DNA of 64,000 nt from Streptomyces sp. DH24. GTDB lineage: Bacteria > Actinomycetota > Actinomycetes > Streptomycetales > Streptomycetaceae. A program made the translations under genes and the position numbers. The notes under the pieces were generated by a model that was not told the origin of the DNA, did no database searches, and saw only the letters and a program-made list of their open reading frames with translations. Each line of letters starts with the position of its first letter. Position 1 is the stretch's first letter. Positions 8,146 to 17,901 of this stretch are shown piece after piece. The stretch is from assembly GCF_029813775.1 (NCBI RefSeq), contig NZ_JARVKW010000009.1:1-64000 (forward strand), in the 5' to 3' direction.

Positions 8146-9495
8146 ATGACTCAGCAGGGGGTGCGCTGGACCGCGGACCAGGTGCTGGCGCTGGCGCCTG
8201 ACGACGCGTCACGCAGGGCGGCCGGCAGGCTCGGCGCGGCCGGCCCGTGGTCGGGCACCGGTCAGGACGGGGGGACGGTGTGGGGGCTGTGCGGGGGCAG
8301 TGGCGGCGGGCCGTATCGGACGGTCGTCGATCTGGCGGGCGGGTCCGGCCCGGCGTACCGGTGCAGTTGTCCGAGCCGGAAGCTCCCGTGCAAGCACGCC
8401 CTCGGGCTCCTTCTGCTGTGGGCGTCAGCGGCCGACGCGGTGCCGCCGGGGCAGCCGCCGGACTGGGCGGCGGAGCGACCGGCCACCGGAAGAGAACGGC
8501 CGACGGCGAACCGGCCGGGGGGCGGGGCAGGTTCGGGGTCCGGTGCGGCCGACCCCGAGGCGGCGCGGCACAGGGCGGAGCGCCGGGCCGAGCGGATCAC
8601 CGCGGGCGCGGGCGAATTGGAGCAGCGGCTGGCGGACCTGCTGCGTGCCGGCCTGGCCGGTGCGGAGCAGGCGGGGTACGGGCTGTGGGAGGAGACGGCG
8701 GCGCGCATGGTCGACGCCCAGGCCTCCGGGCTGGCCTCGCGCGTACGGGAGTTGGGGGCGATCCCGTCGTCCGGTTCCGACTGGCCGGTGCGGTTGCTGG
8801 AGGAGTCGGCGCTGCTTCACCTGCTCAACCGCGCCTGGCTGCGCCGCGCGTTGCTGCCGGACGACCTCGCGGCCACGGTCCGCTCCCGCGTGGGCCTGCC
8901 CGCCACACCGTCGGGCCCGCCGGTACGGGACCGGTGGCTGGTCCTCGCCCAGTACGACACGTCGGACAGCCGTCTGACGACCCGCCGTATCTGGCTGTAC
9001 GGGGCGGGCTCGCAGCGCACCGCGCTCCTCCTCTCCTACGGCGCCGCCGGCCGCGCCCCGGAGCTGGCGCTTCCCGTGGGGCTGACGCTGGACGCGGAGG
9101 TGTCGCCGTATCCGGGCAGGGTCCAACGGGCGGCGCTCGGTGAGCGGTTCGCGGCGCCGGTGGTGACGCAGGCACGACCGGCGGGCGTCTCCACGGCGCG
9201 GGCGGTCGCCCGTTACGGCGCGGCGCTGCGGGACGACCCGTGGCTGGACTCGGTGCCGGTGACGCTGGACCGGGTCGTGCCGACCCCGGACGGCGACGCG
9301 TGGCAGCTGGCCGACGCCGACGGGGACACGGCCCTGCCGCTGACCCCGGCCGCCCGGTCCCGTCCGGGCCTGTGGCGGCTCGTCGCGCTGTCGGGCGGCG
9401 CCCCCGTCCGGGTCTTCGGCGAGTGCGGCCACCAGGGCTTCACCCCGCTGACGGCCTGGCCGGAGAAGGGAGGCGCCGCGGTGCCCCTGTGCTGA
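8146..9495 (+). CDS. SWIM zinc-finger protein
   Basis: The protein has 449 residues, starting at ATG 8146 with GGGAGGA upstream. The SWIM zinc-binding motif Cys-x-Cys-x6-Cys-x-His is visible as CSCPSRKLPCKH at about residues 78–89, inside a short sandwich fold (YRTVVDLAGGSGPAYRCSCPS). The rest is Ala/Arg/Gly-rich with helical segments and a Trp-rich central region. SWIM domains bind DNA or proteins, but the precise role is unknown. The DUF5691 gene follows after 50 bp. Divergent MoxR, DUF5682 and vWA genes lie on the other side of the promoter region. This gene neighbourhood recurs in actinobacteria and supports a joint function. Confidence 0.85.
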   Translation: MTQQGVRWTADQVLALAPDDASRRAAGRLGAAGPWSGTGQDGGTVWGLCGGSGGGPYRTVVDLAGGSGPAYRCSCPSRKLPCKHALGLLLLWASAADAVPPGQPPDWAAERPATGRERPTANRPGGGAGSGSGAADPEAARHRAERRAERITAGAGELEQRLADLLRAGLAGAEQAGYGLWEETAARMVDAQASGLASRVRELGAIPSSGSDWPVRLLEESALLHLLNRAWLRRALLPDDLAATVRSRVGLPATPSGPPVRDRWLVLAQYDTSDSRLTTRRIWLYGAGSQRTALLLSYGAAGRAPELALPVGLTLDAEVSPYPGRVQRAALGERFAAPVVTQARPAGVSTARAVARYGAALRDDPWLDSVPVTLDRVVPTPDGDAWQLADADGDTALPLTPAARSRPGLWRLVALSGGAPVRVFGECGHQGFTPLTAWPEKGGAAVPLC

Positions 9496-9545
9496 CCGAC
9501 GCCCCGCAGGGACTGTCCGGCCGCTCCACGCGAAGGGAAGACCTC

Positions 9546-11153
9546 ATGAACAGCACCCCGGCCACCGGGTCGGCCACCGCCTGGGAGGAACTGGTCACCG
9601 CCGCGCTCCTCGGGACCGCGCGGCGTACGCCTCCGGGGTGTGCGCCGGGCCCGGACGCGCCGTTCGCGCTGCTGGACGCGGCGGCCGAGGAGACCGTGCG
9701 GCGCCGGGCCGGGCTGCGTCCCGCGCGTGCCGCGCCCCGGCCGGAACCGGCGCCCGAGGACGCGCGCCCGCCGCTGCCGCCCGCCGCCGCCCGCCGGCTG
9801 GCGATGCTGCTGGCCGACCGGTCGGGCGCGTCCGGCGGAGGCCGCAGAGGGACGTCACCGGACCTGATGGAGCTGCTGCCGCAGTGGCTGGCGGCTGCCA
9901 ACGCCCGCGGATACGCGGCCCCTCCGGAGTCGCTGCCCGCGCTGCTGGACGCGGCCCGGGGCCGCACCGACCTGCGTCCCGCGGCGCTGGCCTTCGCCGG
10001 ACCGCGCGCCCTGTGGCTGGCCCGTCTGAACCCGGACTGGCGCTTCGCCCTGCGCGCGACTCCGGGCGGTGGCACGGCCCTGCCGCACCCGGAGGAGACG
10101 CACCGCGTGCAAGAGCTGTGGCGGGAGGGCCTGTTCGCCGAGCGCGTCGCCCTGCTCTGCGCCCTGCGCGCCCGCGACCCGGCTGCCGCGCGTGAGCTGC
10201 TGGAGACGACGTGGCCGACGGAACGGGCCGAGGACCGGCTGATGTTCCTCGACTCCCTGCGTGCGGGGCTCAGCCCGCGGGACGAGCCGTTCCTTGAGCG
10301 GGCGCTGGCCGACCGCAGCCGGAACGTCAGGGCGACGGCGGCGGAGCTCCTGTCGGCCCTGCCGGATTCGGCGCTCGCCGCGCGGATGGCGGCCAGGGCG
10401 GAGGCGTGCGTGGCCGTCGACCACACGCACCGCGTCCCGACCATCGGCGTCGAGGCACCGCACGAGTGCGACGCCGCGATGGAGCGGGACGGCGTGACAC
10501 CCAAGCCGCCGGCCGGGCGCGGTGAACGCTCCTGGTGGTTCGGCCAGTTGGTGGAGGCGGCGCCGCTCGGGGTGTGGCCCCGCAGGCTGGGCGGCCGTAC
10601 ACCGCGGGAGATCGTCGCGCTGCCGGTGGCGGACGGCTGGCAGGGCGAGTTGCACGCGGCGTGGTGCCGGGCGGCGGTACGGCAGCGGGACGCGGCGTGG
10701 GCGCGGGCGCTCCTCGGGGAGCCGACGGCGCCCGAGGCGGGCGGCCCGGGAGCGGTGTCCCTCGCCGAACGCGCGAAGCTGCTCGGCACGCTGACGGCCG
10801 GGGAGCGGGCCGAGTGGGTGGCGGGATTCATCGCGACCCACGGGCTGTCCGAGGCGTTCCAACTGCTCGGGGTGTGCGCGGTGCCGTGGTCCCCGCCGCT
10901 GGGCCGGGCCGTGGTGGACGCGCTCAACATCGCGCGGGACGCGGGCAGTTACCCGTGGAGCTTCAGCGGAGTGATGGGCCTGGCCGAGCGCTGCCTCGAC
11001 CCGTCCGAGGCGAGCCACCTGGACGGGCTCCTGGCCGTACCGGACGAACCGGAGGACGCGTCCCCGGGCGCCGGCGGCTACTGGGCGGAAGCCTTCCAGC
11101 GCCTGGTCACGACCCTGCGGCTGCGCGCGGCGATGACGGACGAGCTGCGATGA
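9546..11153 (+). CDS. DUF5691 family protein
   Basis: The protein has 535 residues, starting at ATG 9546 after GAAGGGAAGACC. The N-terminus WEELVTAALLGTARR is typical of DUF5691 proteins. The remainder is alpha-helical and HEAT-like: helix pairs such as FLERALADRSRNVRATAAELLSAL resemble repeat units. That points to a scaffold rather than an enzyme, and no catalytic motif is visible. It is 50 bp downstream of the SWIM gene and almost certainly cotranscribed. Its biochemical role is unknown; its partners are inferred from the MoxR/vWA neighbourhood. Confidence 0.8.
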   Translation: MNSTPATGSATAWEELVTAALLGTARRTPPGCAPGPDAPFALLDAAAEETVRRRAGLRPARAAPRPEPAPEDARPPLPPAAARRLAMLLADRSGASGGGRRGTSPDLMELLPQWLAAANARGYAAPPESLPALLDAARGRTDLRPAALAFAGPRALWLARLNPDWRFALRATPGGGTALPHPEETHRVQELWREGLFAERVALLCALRARDPAAARELLETTWPTERAEDRLMFLDSLRAGLSPRDEPFLERALADRSRNVRATAAELLSALPDSALAARMAARAEACVAVDHTHRVPTIGVEAPHECDAAMERDGVTPKPPAGRGERSWWFGQLVEAAPLGVWPRRLGGRTPREIVALPVADGWQGELHAAWCRAAVRQRDAAWARALLGEPTAPEAGGPGAVSLAERAKLLGTLTAGERAEWVAGFIATHGLSEAFQLLGVCAVPWSPPLGRAVVDALNIARDAGSYPWSFSGVMGLAERCLDPSEASHLDGLLAVPDEPEDASPGAGGYWAEAFQRLVTTLRLRAAMTDELR

Positions 11154-11603
11154 GGGCCGGGTCACGACGGCAGGCAGGCTGCGATGACCGGACGGGCTGC
11201 GGTGACCGGCGACTGCGATGGCGGAAGGCCGCGATGGCCGGCGACCTGCAATGCGGACGGGCCACGACGACAGGCGAACTCCGATGACCGCCCTGGCCGC
11301 GATGGCCGGCCGGTTGACCCCGGCGCAGTCGCGAGCGCCCGCCCGAGGCCTGTCCGCGGCGTGCGGCGCGCGCCGGCGTCACGGTGGCGGCAGCGGCATC
11401 GCGCGGCCCGGCACCACCGGACCGCCGCCCACGCCCATTCCGCCCCGGGCTCCCGGCTTCGCCCAGGGACAGGGAACCTCCATCACCCCGGCGCCACCCG
11501 CGCCACCGCCCACGCCCCCTCCGCCCCGGGCTCCCGGCTTCGCCCAGGGAGGGGGAACCCCGTCACCCCGGCGGCACGACCGCCCGCGGAACGGGCGGCC
11601 GGG
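11154..11603. other. 450-bp non-coding gap with repeats
   Basis: The gap lies between the convergent DUF5691 and icmB genes. Its first 130 bp repeat short motifs like gcgatgaccgg and ggccgcgatgg. Its last 170 bp hold a 30-bp direct repeat. No convincing gene is present on either strand. Confidence 0.6.
11440..11550. repeat. 30-bp direct repeat, two copies 81 bp apart
   Basis: The 30-bp unit beginning ccgccccgggctcccggctt occurs at 11440–11469 and 11521–11550. It contains the palindromic core cccgggctcccgg, so each copy could form a small hairpin. The location downstream of two convergent genes suggests a terminator-like or intergenic repeat element. Confidence 0.8.
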
Positions 11604-12020
<417 letters not shown>

Positions 12021-12434
12021 CACTGCCTCCATGAACGACTACACCATCCGGTACGGAACCGTACGGTCCCGGTCCCACACCGGCCGGGAAGTGAACGAAC
12101 GTTATCTCCAGCATCCCGCAACCGGCCGTTTCGCGGTGCGGAGGGAGGGGGAAATCACACAGTGGGACACGTTCATCGCACACCGTTCCCGGCTCCGACG
12201 GCCCCACACCGCACGTGCTGCACGCGCCGCACACGCCCGCGGCGCAGGGCTCTCACCCCGGGACGGAGCTCTCACGGGAGCCGCACGAGGTCGCCGTACC
12301 GCCACGCCGAGGCCGCGCGTCGTGGCGGTGCGGCGTATCCGGCGAAGGCACCGCGCCCATCGCCGACGTCGCGGCTCTCCACTAGGGCACACGGGGGACA
12401 GAGCCGCCCTCCGCGTGCCGACAGGAGGTCGGCC
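12021..12434. other. divergent intergenic region icmB / lipase
   Basis: This 414-bp gap holds the upstream regions of two divergent genes. It includes the inverted repeat gtacgg-aa-ccgtac at 12051–12064, 30 bp upstream of the icmB start, a possible operator. No gene is supported within it. Confidence 0.5.
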
Positions 12435-13316
12435 ATGAAGGTCACCGGGTCAGCGCAGCCCCTTCTCCCCCTGTGCCGCCGTCTGCTGCCGACCGGCCTG
12501 ACCAGAGTGCCGGGCTTGCCGGTCGCCCTCCTCAAGGCGACGGCCCTGGAGCTCGCGATCCTGACCGCGCACCTCGTGCTCTACCCCTCCGGCATCACCC
12601 AGGAGCGCCGCGCCCCCGCCCGGTCCGCGCTTCCCGGGCAGCGCGACGGCACGGCCCGGCTGCCGTCGGACACCAGGCCCCCGGTCGTGCTGCTGCACGG
12701 CTTCATCGACAACCGGTCGGTCTTCGTCCTGCTGCGCCGCAGCCTCGCCCGGCACGGCGGGCGGCGGATCGAGTCGCTCAACTACTCGCCGCTCACGTGC
12801 GACATCCGCACCGCCGCCGAACTGCTGGGCCGGCACATAGAGGAGATCTGCGAGCGCACGGGAAGCCCGCGGGTCGACATCGTGGGGCACAGCCTCGGCG
12901 GCCTGATCGCGCGCTACTACGCGCAGCGGCTCGGCGGCGACGCCCGCGTCCGCACGCTGGTGACCCTGGGCACGCCGCACTCCGGGACCCGGGCCGTGCC
13001 GCTGGCGAACGCGCACCCGATCGTGCGCCAGATGCGTCCGGGTTCGCCGGTGATCGAGGAGCTGACCCGGCCGGCGCCCGGCTGCCGGACGCGCTTCGTC
13101 AGCTTCTGGAGCGACCTGGACCATGTGATGGACCCGCTGGAGGCGGCCTGCCTGGACCATCCCGACCTGACCGTGGAGAACGTCCGGGTGAGCGGAATCG
13201 GGCATCTCGCCCTGCCGGTCCACCCGGCGGTCGCGACAGGCATACGCCAGGCCCTCGACGAGGACCGGCCGGACACGGACATCGCACCCCGCGAGGACGG
13301 CCTGACGGTGGCCTGA
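12435..13316 (+). CDS. secreted/membrane-associated triacylglycerol lipase-like hydrolase
   Basis: The protein has 293 residues, starting at ATG 12435 after a perfect AGGAGG. It is an alpha/beta hydrolase. The oxyanion strand VVLLHGFIDNRSVF is followed by the nucleophile elbow GHSLGG (Ser at about residue 157) and LVTLGTPHSGT. A catalytic Asp is probable in the FWSDLDHVM region, and the His lies in ISGIGHLALPVHP near the C-terminus. This order fits lipase class 2 / PGAP1-like enzymes. The N-terminal hydrophobic stretch (about 25–45) may be a signal anchor. It is flanked by non-coding regions on both sides and so is a single-gene unit. The substrate is not predictable beyond an ester or lipid. 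Confidence 0.85.
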   Translation: MKVTGSAQPLLPLCRRLLPTGLTRVPGLPVALLKATALELAILTAHLVLYPSGITQERRAPARSALPGQRDGTARLPSDTRPPVVLLHGFIDNRSVFVLLRRSLARHGGRRIESLNYSPLTCDIRTAAELLGRHIEEICERTGSPRVDIVGHSLGGLIARYYAQRLGGDARVRTLVTLGTPHSGTRAVPLANAHPIVRQMRPGSPVIEELTRPAPGCRTRFVSFWSDLDHVMDPLEAACLDHPDLTVENVRVSGIGHLALPVHPAVATGIRQALDEDRPDTDIAPREDGLTVA

Positions 13317-13664
13317 CGGCGACCTGCCGGTGACCCGGCGACGACGGAAACGGAACGCCCCGCCGGCGCCCGGAGGAGTCAACGCAACACGCCCGAACCG
13401 TCACAGAAACCCGCACCGGCCGCACCCGTCGCGCATCCGAACTGCGTTCCGAACAAAGGAGATCCACAGCGGACCGGAAGCCGGTCACTGTCGAACGCGC
13501 GTCGAACACAACACCAAAGTCGTGCCCGTCGTCCGCCGAAACACGGCCGAATGCCCGTTTCCTGCGAGCGCGAAACCTGCCGAAGATTGTCGCGCCCGCG
13601 TACCGCCGGGTACAGTCGCCGCACTGCTCTGGCAGCCCCTGTTGTCGAGGCGAAAGAGAAGTTG
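13317..13664. other. 348-bp upstream region of M23 peptidase gene
   Basis: No gene is present. The right end carries a good sigma-70 (HrdB)-type promoter at 13587–13616, leaving a leader of roughly 40 nt before GTG 13665. Confidence 0.6.
13587..13616 (+). promoter_or_regulatory. HrdB-type promoter of M23 peptidase gene
   Basis: The −35 element TTGTCG (13587–13592) and the −10 element TACAGT (13611–13616) are separated by 18 bp. Both fit the principal sigma consensus and lie 49 bp upstream of GTG 13665. Confidence 0.6.
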
Positions 13665-15248
13665 GTGAACGACCGTCACCCGTCGGGGACCATGACCACC
13701 CCGGCTCCGGCTTCCGACGCCGCCTCCGCGCACTACGCGTCCTACGGCACACCGGAAACCCAGTACGGTGACTTCACCACGTACGGCGCCTACGACGCCA
13801 CGGGTTTTGACGCCCCCGCCACCGACGCGGGCGCGCACGCCACGACCACCTTCGCGGCCGACCCCCTCTTCGGGGACTTCCCCGGCGCCGACCACACGGC
13901 GGGCGGCGGCACCGGCTCGTACGACGCAACCCAGTGGACGACGGGCACCCACGAGACGGCGCACTACGACGCGTACGCCGCCCAGCAGCAGGCCGCGCAG
14001 CACGCCGGTTACGACACCGGCGCCTACGACACGACCGCCTGGACGTCCGGCTACCAGCAGATGCCCGTGGTCCCGCAGCAGGCCACCTCTCCCGAGGCCA
14101 CCGGCCAGTGGGACGCGGGTTCCTGGCTGCAGCCCGACCAGTCCGGCAACCCGGCCGACCAGACCCAGCACTGGGAATGGGGCACGCAGGCCTTCGACAC
14201 CGGCGCGTACGACGCGACGCAGTGGAACACGGACGGCACGCAGCAGCAGCCGGACACCTACGAGCCGCACGGCGAGTCCTACGACGAGCAGGCCGACGCG
14301 GACTTCGACCGGACGTCGTACGACGAAGCCGCCGAGAACGCCTCGTCCCCGTACGGCGAACCGGCCCAGGATTTCCCGGACCACGCGGACGGCCCGGACG
14401 GCGGCGAGCCGGCGACCGCCGGCGACGAGACCGGCACCTCGCTCCTGGACGAACAGGAAGAGGTCGTCGTCACGGGCCGCGCGGCCTCCCGCGCCGCAGC
14501 CCGGGCCGGCGGCCGTTCCCGCCGCCGCTCCCCCGCCAAGCGCTCTGCGCTGATGACGGTCGCGGTGCCCTCGGCCTGCGTGATGGGGGTCGCCGGGATC
14601 GCCGCCGCCTCGGTGAGCGGGATGAACGAGGACAGCCAGGAGACCAACGCGTCCGCGGCCGACGCGAAGCCGGTGCAGCCGGCCGCCGCGAACAACCAGC
14701 TGGACACCCAGCTCGAAAGCCTCACCGCCGGCGCCGACGACTTCGCCGACCGGGCCAGCCGTACGCAGGAGCGCATCGACCTCAAGGCCCAGCAGGAGGC
14801 CGAGAAGAAGAGGGCGGCGGCGGAAGCGGCCCGCAAGGAGCGGCTCCGCCCGAAGTTCGCGCTGCCGGTCGCGCAGCACGGCCTCAGCGCCTACTACGGC
14901 CAGGCCGGCATCAACTGGATGTCCGTGCACAGCGGCATCGACTTCCCCGTCTCGTACGGCACGACCGTGATGGCCGCGACCGACGGCACGGTCCGCACGC
15001 AGTGGAACAGCGCGTACGGCAACATGATGATCGTGACCGCGAAGGACGGCACGGAGACGTGGTACTGCCACCTCTCCACCTACCGGGTCTCCTCCGGTAC
15101 GACCGTCAAGGCCGGCGACCCGATCGCGTACTCCGGCAACTCCGGCAACTCGACCGGCCCGCACCTGCACTTCGAGGTCCGGCCGGCCGGCGGTTCGGCG
15201 ATCGACCCGCTGTCCTGGTTCCGCAGCCACGGCCTCGACCCGCAGTAG
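13665..15248 (+). CDS. M23 family metallopeptidase (cell-wall endopeptidase), membrane anchored
   Basis: The protein has 527 residues; GTG 13665 is the likely start after an AAAGAGAAG element. Residues 1–260 are a Tyr/Asp/Gln-rich cytoplasmic region with repeats like YDTGAYD and YDATQW. An Arg-rich stretch (RSRRRSPAKR) precedes one membrane segment at about 293–318. A short coiled coil rich in Glu/Lys/Arg follows. The C-terminal M23 domain (about 395–521) has the zinc ligands HSGID near residue 422 and HLHFE near residue 500, so the protease should be active outside the cell on peptidoglycan cross-bridges. The long acidic cytoplasmic region is unusual and may receive signals or bind partners. 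It is convergent with pcrA. Confidence 0.9.
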   Translation: MNDRHPSGTMTTPAPASDAASAHYASYGTPETQYGDFTTYGAYDATGFDAPATDAGAHATTTFAADPLFGDFPGADHTAGGGTGSYDATQWTTGTHETAHYDAYAAQQQAAQHAGYDTGAYDTTAWTSGYQQMPVVPQQATSPEATGQWDAGSWLQPDQSGNPADQTQHWEWGTQAFDTGAYDATQWNTDGTQQQPDTYEPHGESYDEQADADFDRTSYDEAAENASSPYGEPAQDFPDHADGPDGGEPATAGDETGTSLLDEQEEVVVTGRAASRAAARAGGRSRRRSPAKRSALMTVAVPSACVMGVAGIAAASVSGMNEDSQETNASAADAKPVQPAAANNQLDTQLESLTAGADDFADRASRTQERIDLKAQQEAEKKRAAAEAARKERLRPKFALPVAQHGLSAYYGQAGINWMSVHSGIDFPVSYGTTVMAATDGTVRTQWNSAYGNMMIVTAKDGTETWYCHLSTYRVSSGTTVKAGDPIAYSGNSGNSTGPHLHFEVRPAGGSAIDPLSWFRSHGLDPQ

Positions 15249-15333
15249 GCCGGGCAGCCCCGCCCGAGCGGGAACGCCACCCCCGTCCGACGGGCGGCGC
15301 CCCCTTTCCCGGCGGCCTCCTACGGCTTGCCCG

Positions 15334-17814
15334 TCACAGCTTCTCCACCGGCGCGTACCGCAGCAGCAGCCGCTTCGGCTTGGCGTCGCCGAAGTCGATC
15401 GTCGCCTCCGCGTTCGCCCCGGTGCCCTTCACCGCGACGACCGTTCCGAGTCCGAACTGGTCGTGCGTCACCCGGTCCCCGACCGCGATCGCCACGACCG
15501 GCTTCTCCGACGCCCGGCGCGTGGCGAAGCCGGAGGCACCCGACGCCGAGGAGCGGGACCGGGACGACGACAGCGACGAGGCCACCCCGGAGACGGGCCC
15601 GGACGGCATGGGCACCGTCGCCCCGGTCCGCTTCCACTCCACGTACGCCCCCGGGATCTCCTCCAGGAAGCGGGAGGGCGGGTTGTACGACGGCTGGCCC
15701 CAGGCGCTGCGCATGGTGGACCGCGTCAGATAGAGCCGCTCGCGCGCGCGGGTGATGCCGACGTAGGCCAGGCGGCGCTCCTCCTCCAGCTCCTTGGTCT
15801 GGCCGAGGGCGCGCATGTGCGGGAAGACGCCGTCCTCCATGCCGGTGAGGAAGACGACCGGGAATTCGAGGCCCTTGGCGGTGTGCAGGGTCATCAGCGT
15901 GATGACGCCGTCGCCGTCCTCCTCGTCGGGGATCTGGTCGGAGTCGGCGACCAGGGCGACCTTCTCCAGGAAGTCGGACAGCGTGACCGACTCGTCCTCG
16001 CCGCGCTCCTGCTCGAACTCCAGGGCCACGGCGGCGAGTTCCTGGAGGTTCTCGATGCGGGTCTCGTCCTGCGGGTCGGTGGAGGCCTGCAACTCGGCGA
16101 GGTAGCCGGTCCGTTCGAGCACGGCCTCCAGGACGGTGGCCGGTCCGGCGCCGGACTCGACGATCGTCCGGAGGTCCTCCATCAGCGTGTTGAACCGCTT
16201 GACCGCGTTCGTGGACCGCGCGGCCATGCCGTACGCCTCGTCGACGCGCTTCAGTGCCTGCGGGAAGCTGATCTTCTCGCGCTGGGAGAGGGCGTCGATC
16301 ATCGCCTCGGCGCGCTCGCCGATGCCGCGCTTGGGGACGTTGAGGATGCGGCGCAGCGGCACCGAGTCCTCCGGGTTGGCCAGCACCCGCAGGTAGGCCA
16401 GGACGTCCCGGACCTCCTTGCGCTCGTAGAAGCGGACGCCGCCGACGACCTTGTAGGGCAGGCCGACGCGGATGAAGACCTCTTCGAAGACACGGGACTG
16501 GGCGTTGGTCCGGTAGAAGACGGCGACGTCCCCCGCCTTGGCCTCGCCCGCGTCCGTGAGGCGGTCTATCTCGTCGGCGACGAACTGCGCCTCGTCGTGC
16601 TCGGTGTCGGCGACGTACCCCGTGATGGCGGCGCCCTGGCCCGCGTTGGTCCACAGGTTCTTGGGGCGGCGGGACTCGTTGCGCTCGATGACCGCGTTGG
16701 CGGCGCTCAGGATCGTCTGCGTGGAGCGGTAGTTCTGCTCCAGCAGGATCGTCGTCGCGTTGGGGTAGTCCTCCTCGAACTGGAGGATGTTGCGGATGGT
16801 GGCGCCGCGGAAGGCGTAGATCGACTGGTCGGCGTCGCCGACGACGCAGAGTTCGGCCGGGCCGGGCTCGTCGGGCGACGGGGGTACGTCCTCGTCGTGG
16901 GCGCCGGTGCCGACGAGTTCCCGTACGAGGGCGTACTGGGCGTGGTTGGTGTCCTGGTACTCGTCGACCATGACGTGCCGGAAGCGGCGGCGGTAGTGCT
17001 CGGCGACGTCCGGGAAGGCGCGGAGCAGGTTGACCGTCGTCATGATCAGGTCGTCGAAGTCGAGCGCGTTCGCCTCGCGCAGCCGCGACTGGTACAGGGC
17101 GTAGGCCTGGGCGAGGGTCTTCTCGAATCCGTCGGCGGCCTGGGCGGCGAAGTCCTCCTCGTCGATCAGCTCGTTCTTCAGGTTGCTGATCTTGGCGCTG
17201 AAGGACTTGGGCGGGTAGCGCTTGGGGTCGAGGTCCAGGTCGCGGCAGACCAGGGCCATCAGGCGCTTGGAGTCGGCGGCGTCGTAGATCGAGAAGGACG
17301 ACGTGAAGCCGAGCTTCTTGCTCTCGCGGCGCAGGATGCGCACGCACGCGCTGTGGAAGGTCATCACCCACATCGCGTGGGCGCGCGGGCCGACGAGCTG
17401 CTCGACGCGCTCCTTCATCTCGCCGGCGGCCTTGTTGGTGAAGGTGATCGCGAGGATCTGGCCGGGATGGACGCCCCGCTCGGCGAGCAGGTGGGCGATG
17501 CGGTGCGTGAGCACGCGCGTCTTGCCGGAGCCGGCACCGGCCACGATGAGCAGCGGGGAGCCGGTGTGCGTGACGGCGGCGCGCTGGTTGTCGTTCAGCC
17601 CTTCGAGCAGCGCGGCCGGGTCGGTCACCGGGCGCGGGGCGCCGTCCCGGTAGTGGGTGTCCCGGTCCGGGGGCAGGTCGAACTTCCCGCCGAACAGGTC
17701 GTCCGGAACGGGTTCCGGGACGTGCTCGTCCTCGGGGGGCGGCGGGGGCTCGTCCTCGTGGGCCCGAGGGGCCTGGAGGCTCGCCAGGAAGCTGTCGTCA
17801 AAGAGGCTGCTCAT
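15334..17814 (-). CDS. pcrA: ATP-dependent DNA helicase UvrD/PcrA
   Basis: The protein has 826 residues. It is a superfamily 1A 3'–5' helicase. Motif I (GAGSGKT) is near residue 97, motif Ia is TFTNKAA, motif II is VDEYQDTN, motif III is VVGDADQSIYAFRGA, motif IV is LEQNYRS, motif V is LMTLHTAKGLEF and motif VI is RRLAYVGITRAR. All are intact. The acidic Pro-rich N-terminus (about 50 residues) and a C-terminal Tudor-like domain (GDRVTHDQFGLGTVV) that binds RNA polymerase in PcrA proteins complete the architecture. Length fits the family. Roles are nucleotide excision and mismatch-linked repair, and removal of stalled polymerase. It stands alone and is convergent with the M23 gene. Confidence 0.97.
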   Translation of the reverse strand: MSSLFDDSFLASLQAPRAHEDEPPPPPEDEHVPEPVPDDLFGGKFDLPPDRDTHYRDGAPRPVTDPAALLEGLNDNQRAAVTHTGSPLLIVAGAGSGKTRVLTHRIAHLLAERGVHPGQILAITFTNKAAGEMKERVEQLVGPRAHAMWVMTFHSACVRILRRESKKLGFTSSFSIYDAADSKRLMALVCRDLDLDPKRYPPKSFSAKISNLKNELIDEEDFAAQAADGFEKTLAQAYALYQSRLREANALDFDDLIMTTVNLLRAFPDVAEHYRRRFRHVMVDEYQDTNHAQYALVRELVGTGAHDEDVPPSPDEPGPAELCVVGDADQSIYAFRGATIRNILQFEEDYPNATTILLEQNYRSTQTILSAANAVIERNESRRPKNLWTNAGQGAAITGYVADTEHDEAQFVADEIDRLTDAGEAKAGDVAVFYRTNAQSRVFEEVFIRVGLPYKVVGGVRFYERKEVRDVLAYLRVLANPEDSVPLRRILNVPKRGIGERAEAMIDALSQREKISFPQALKRVDEAYGMAARSTNAVKRFNTLMEDLRTIVESGAGPATVLEAVLERTGYLAELQASTDPQDETRIENLQELAAVALEFEQERGEDESVTLSDFLEKVALVADSDQIPDEEDGDGVITLMTLHTAKGLEFPVVFLTGMEDGVFPHMRALGQTKELEEERRLAYVGITRARERLYLTRSTMRSAWGQPSYNPPSRFLEEIPGAYVEWKRTGATVPMPSGPVSGVASSLSSSRSRSSASGASGFATRRASEKPVVAIAVGDRVTHDQFGLGTVVAVKGTGANAEATIDFGDAKPKRLLLRYAPVEKL

Positions 17815-17901
17815 CGCTCTACGAGTCTAGGGCGCCCCACTGACAGCCCGCCGCCACCTCGAGAACATCACACGGCCGGGGCGGTCGAGCGGCCCGTCGC
17901 G

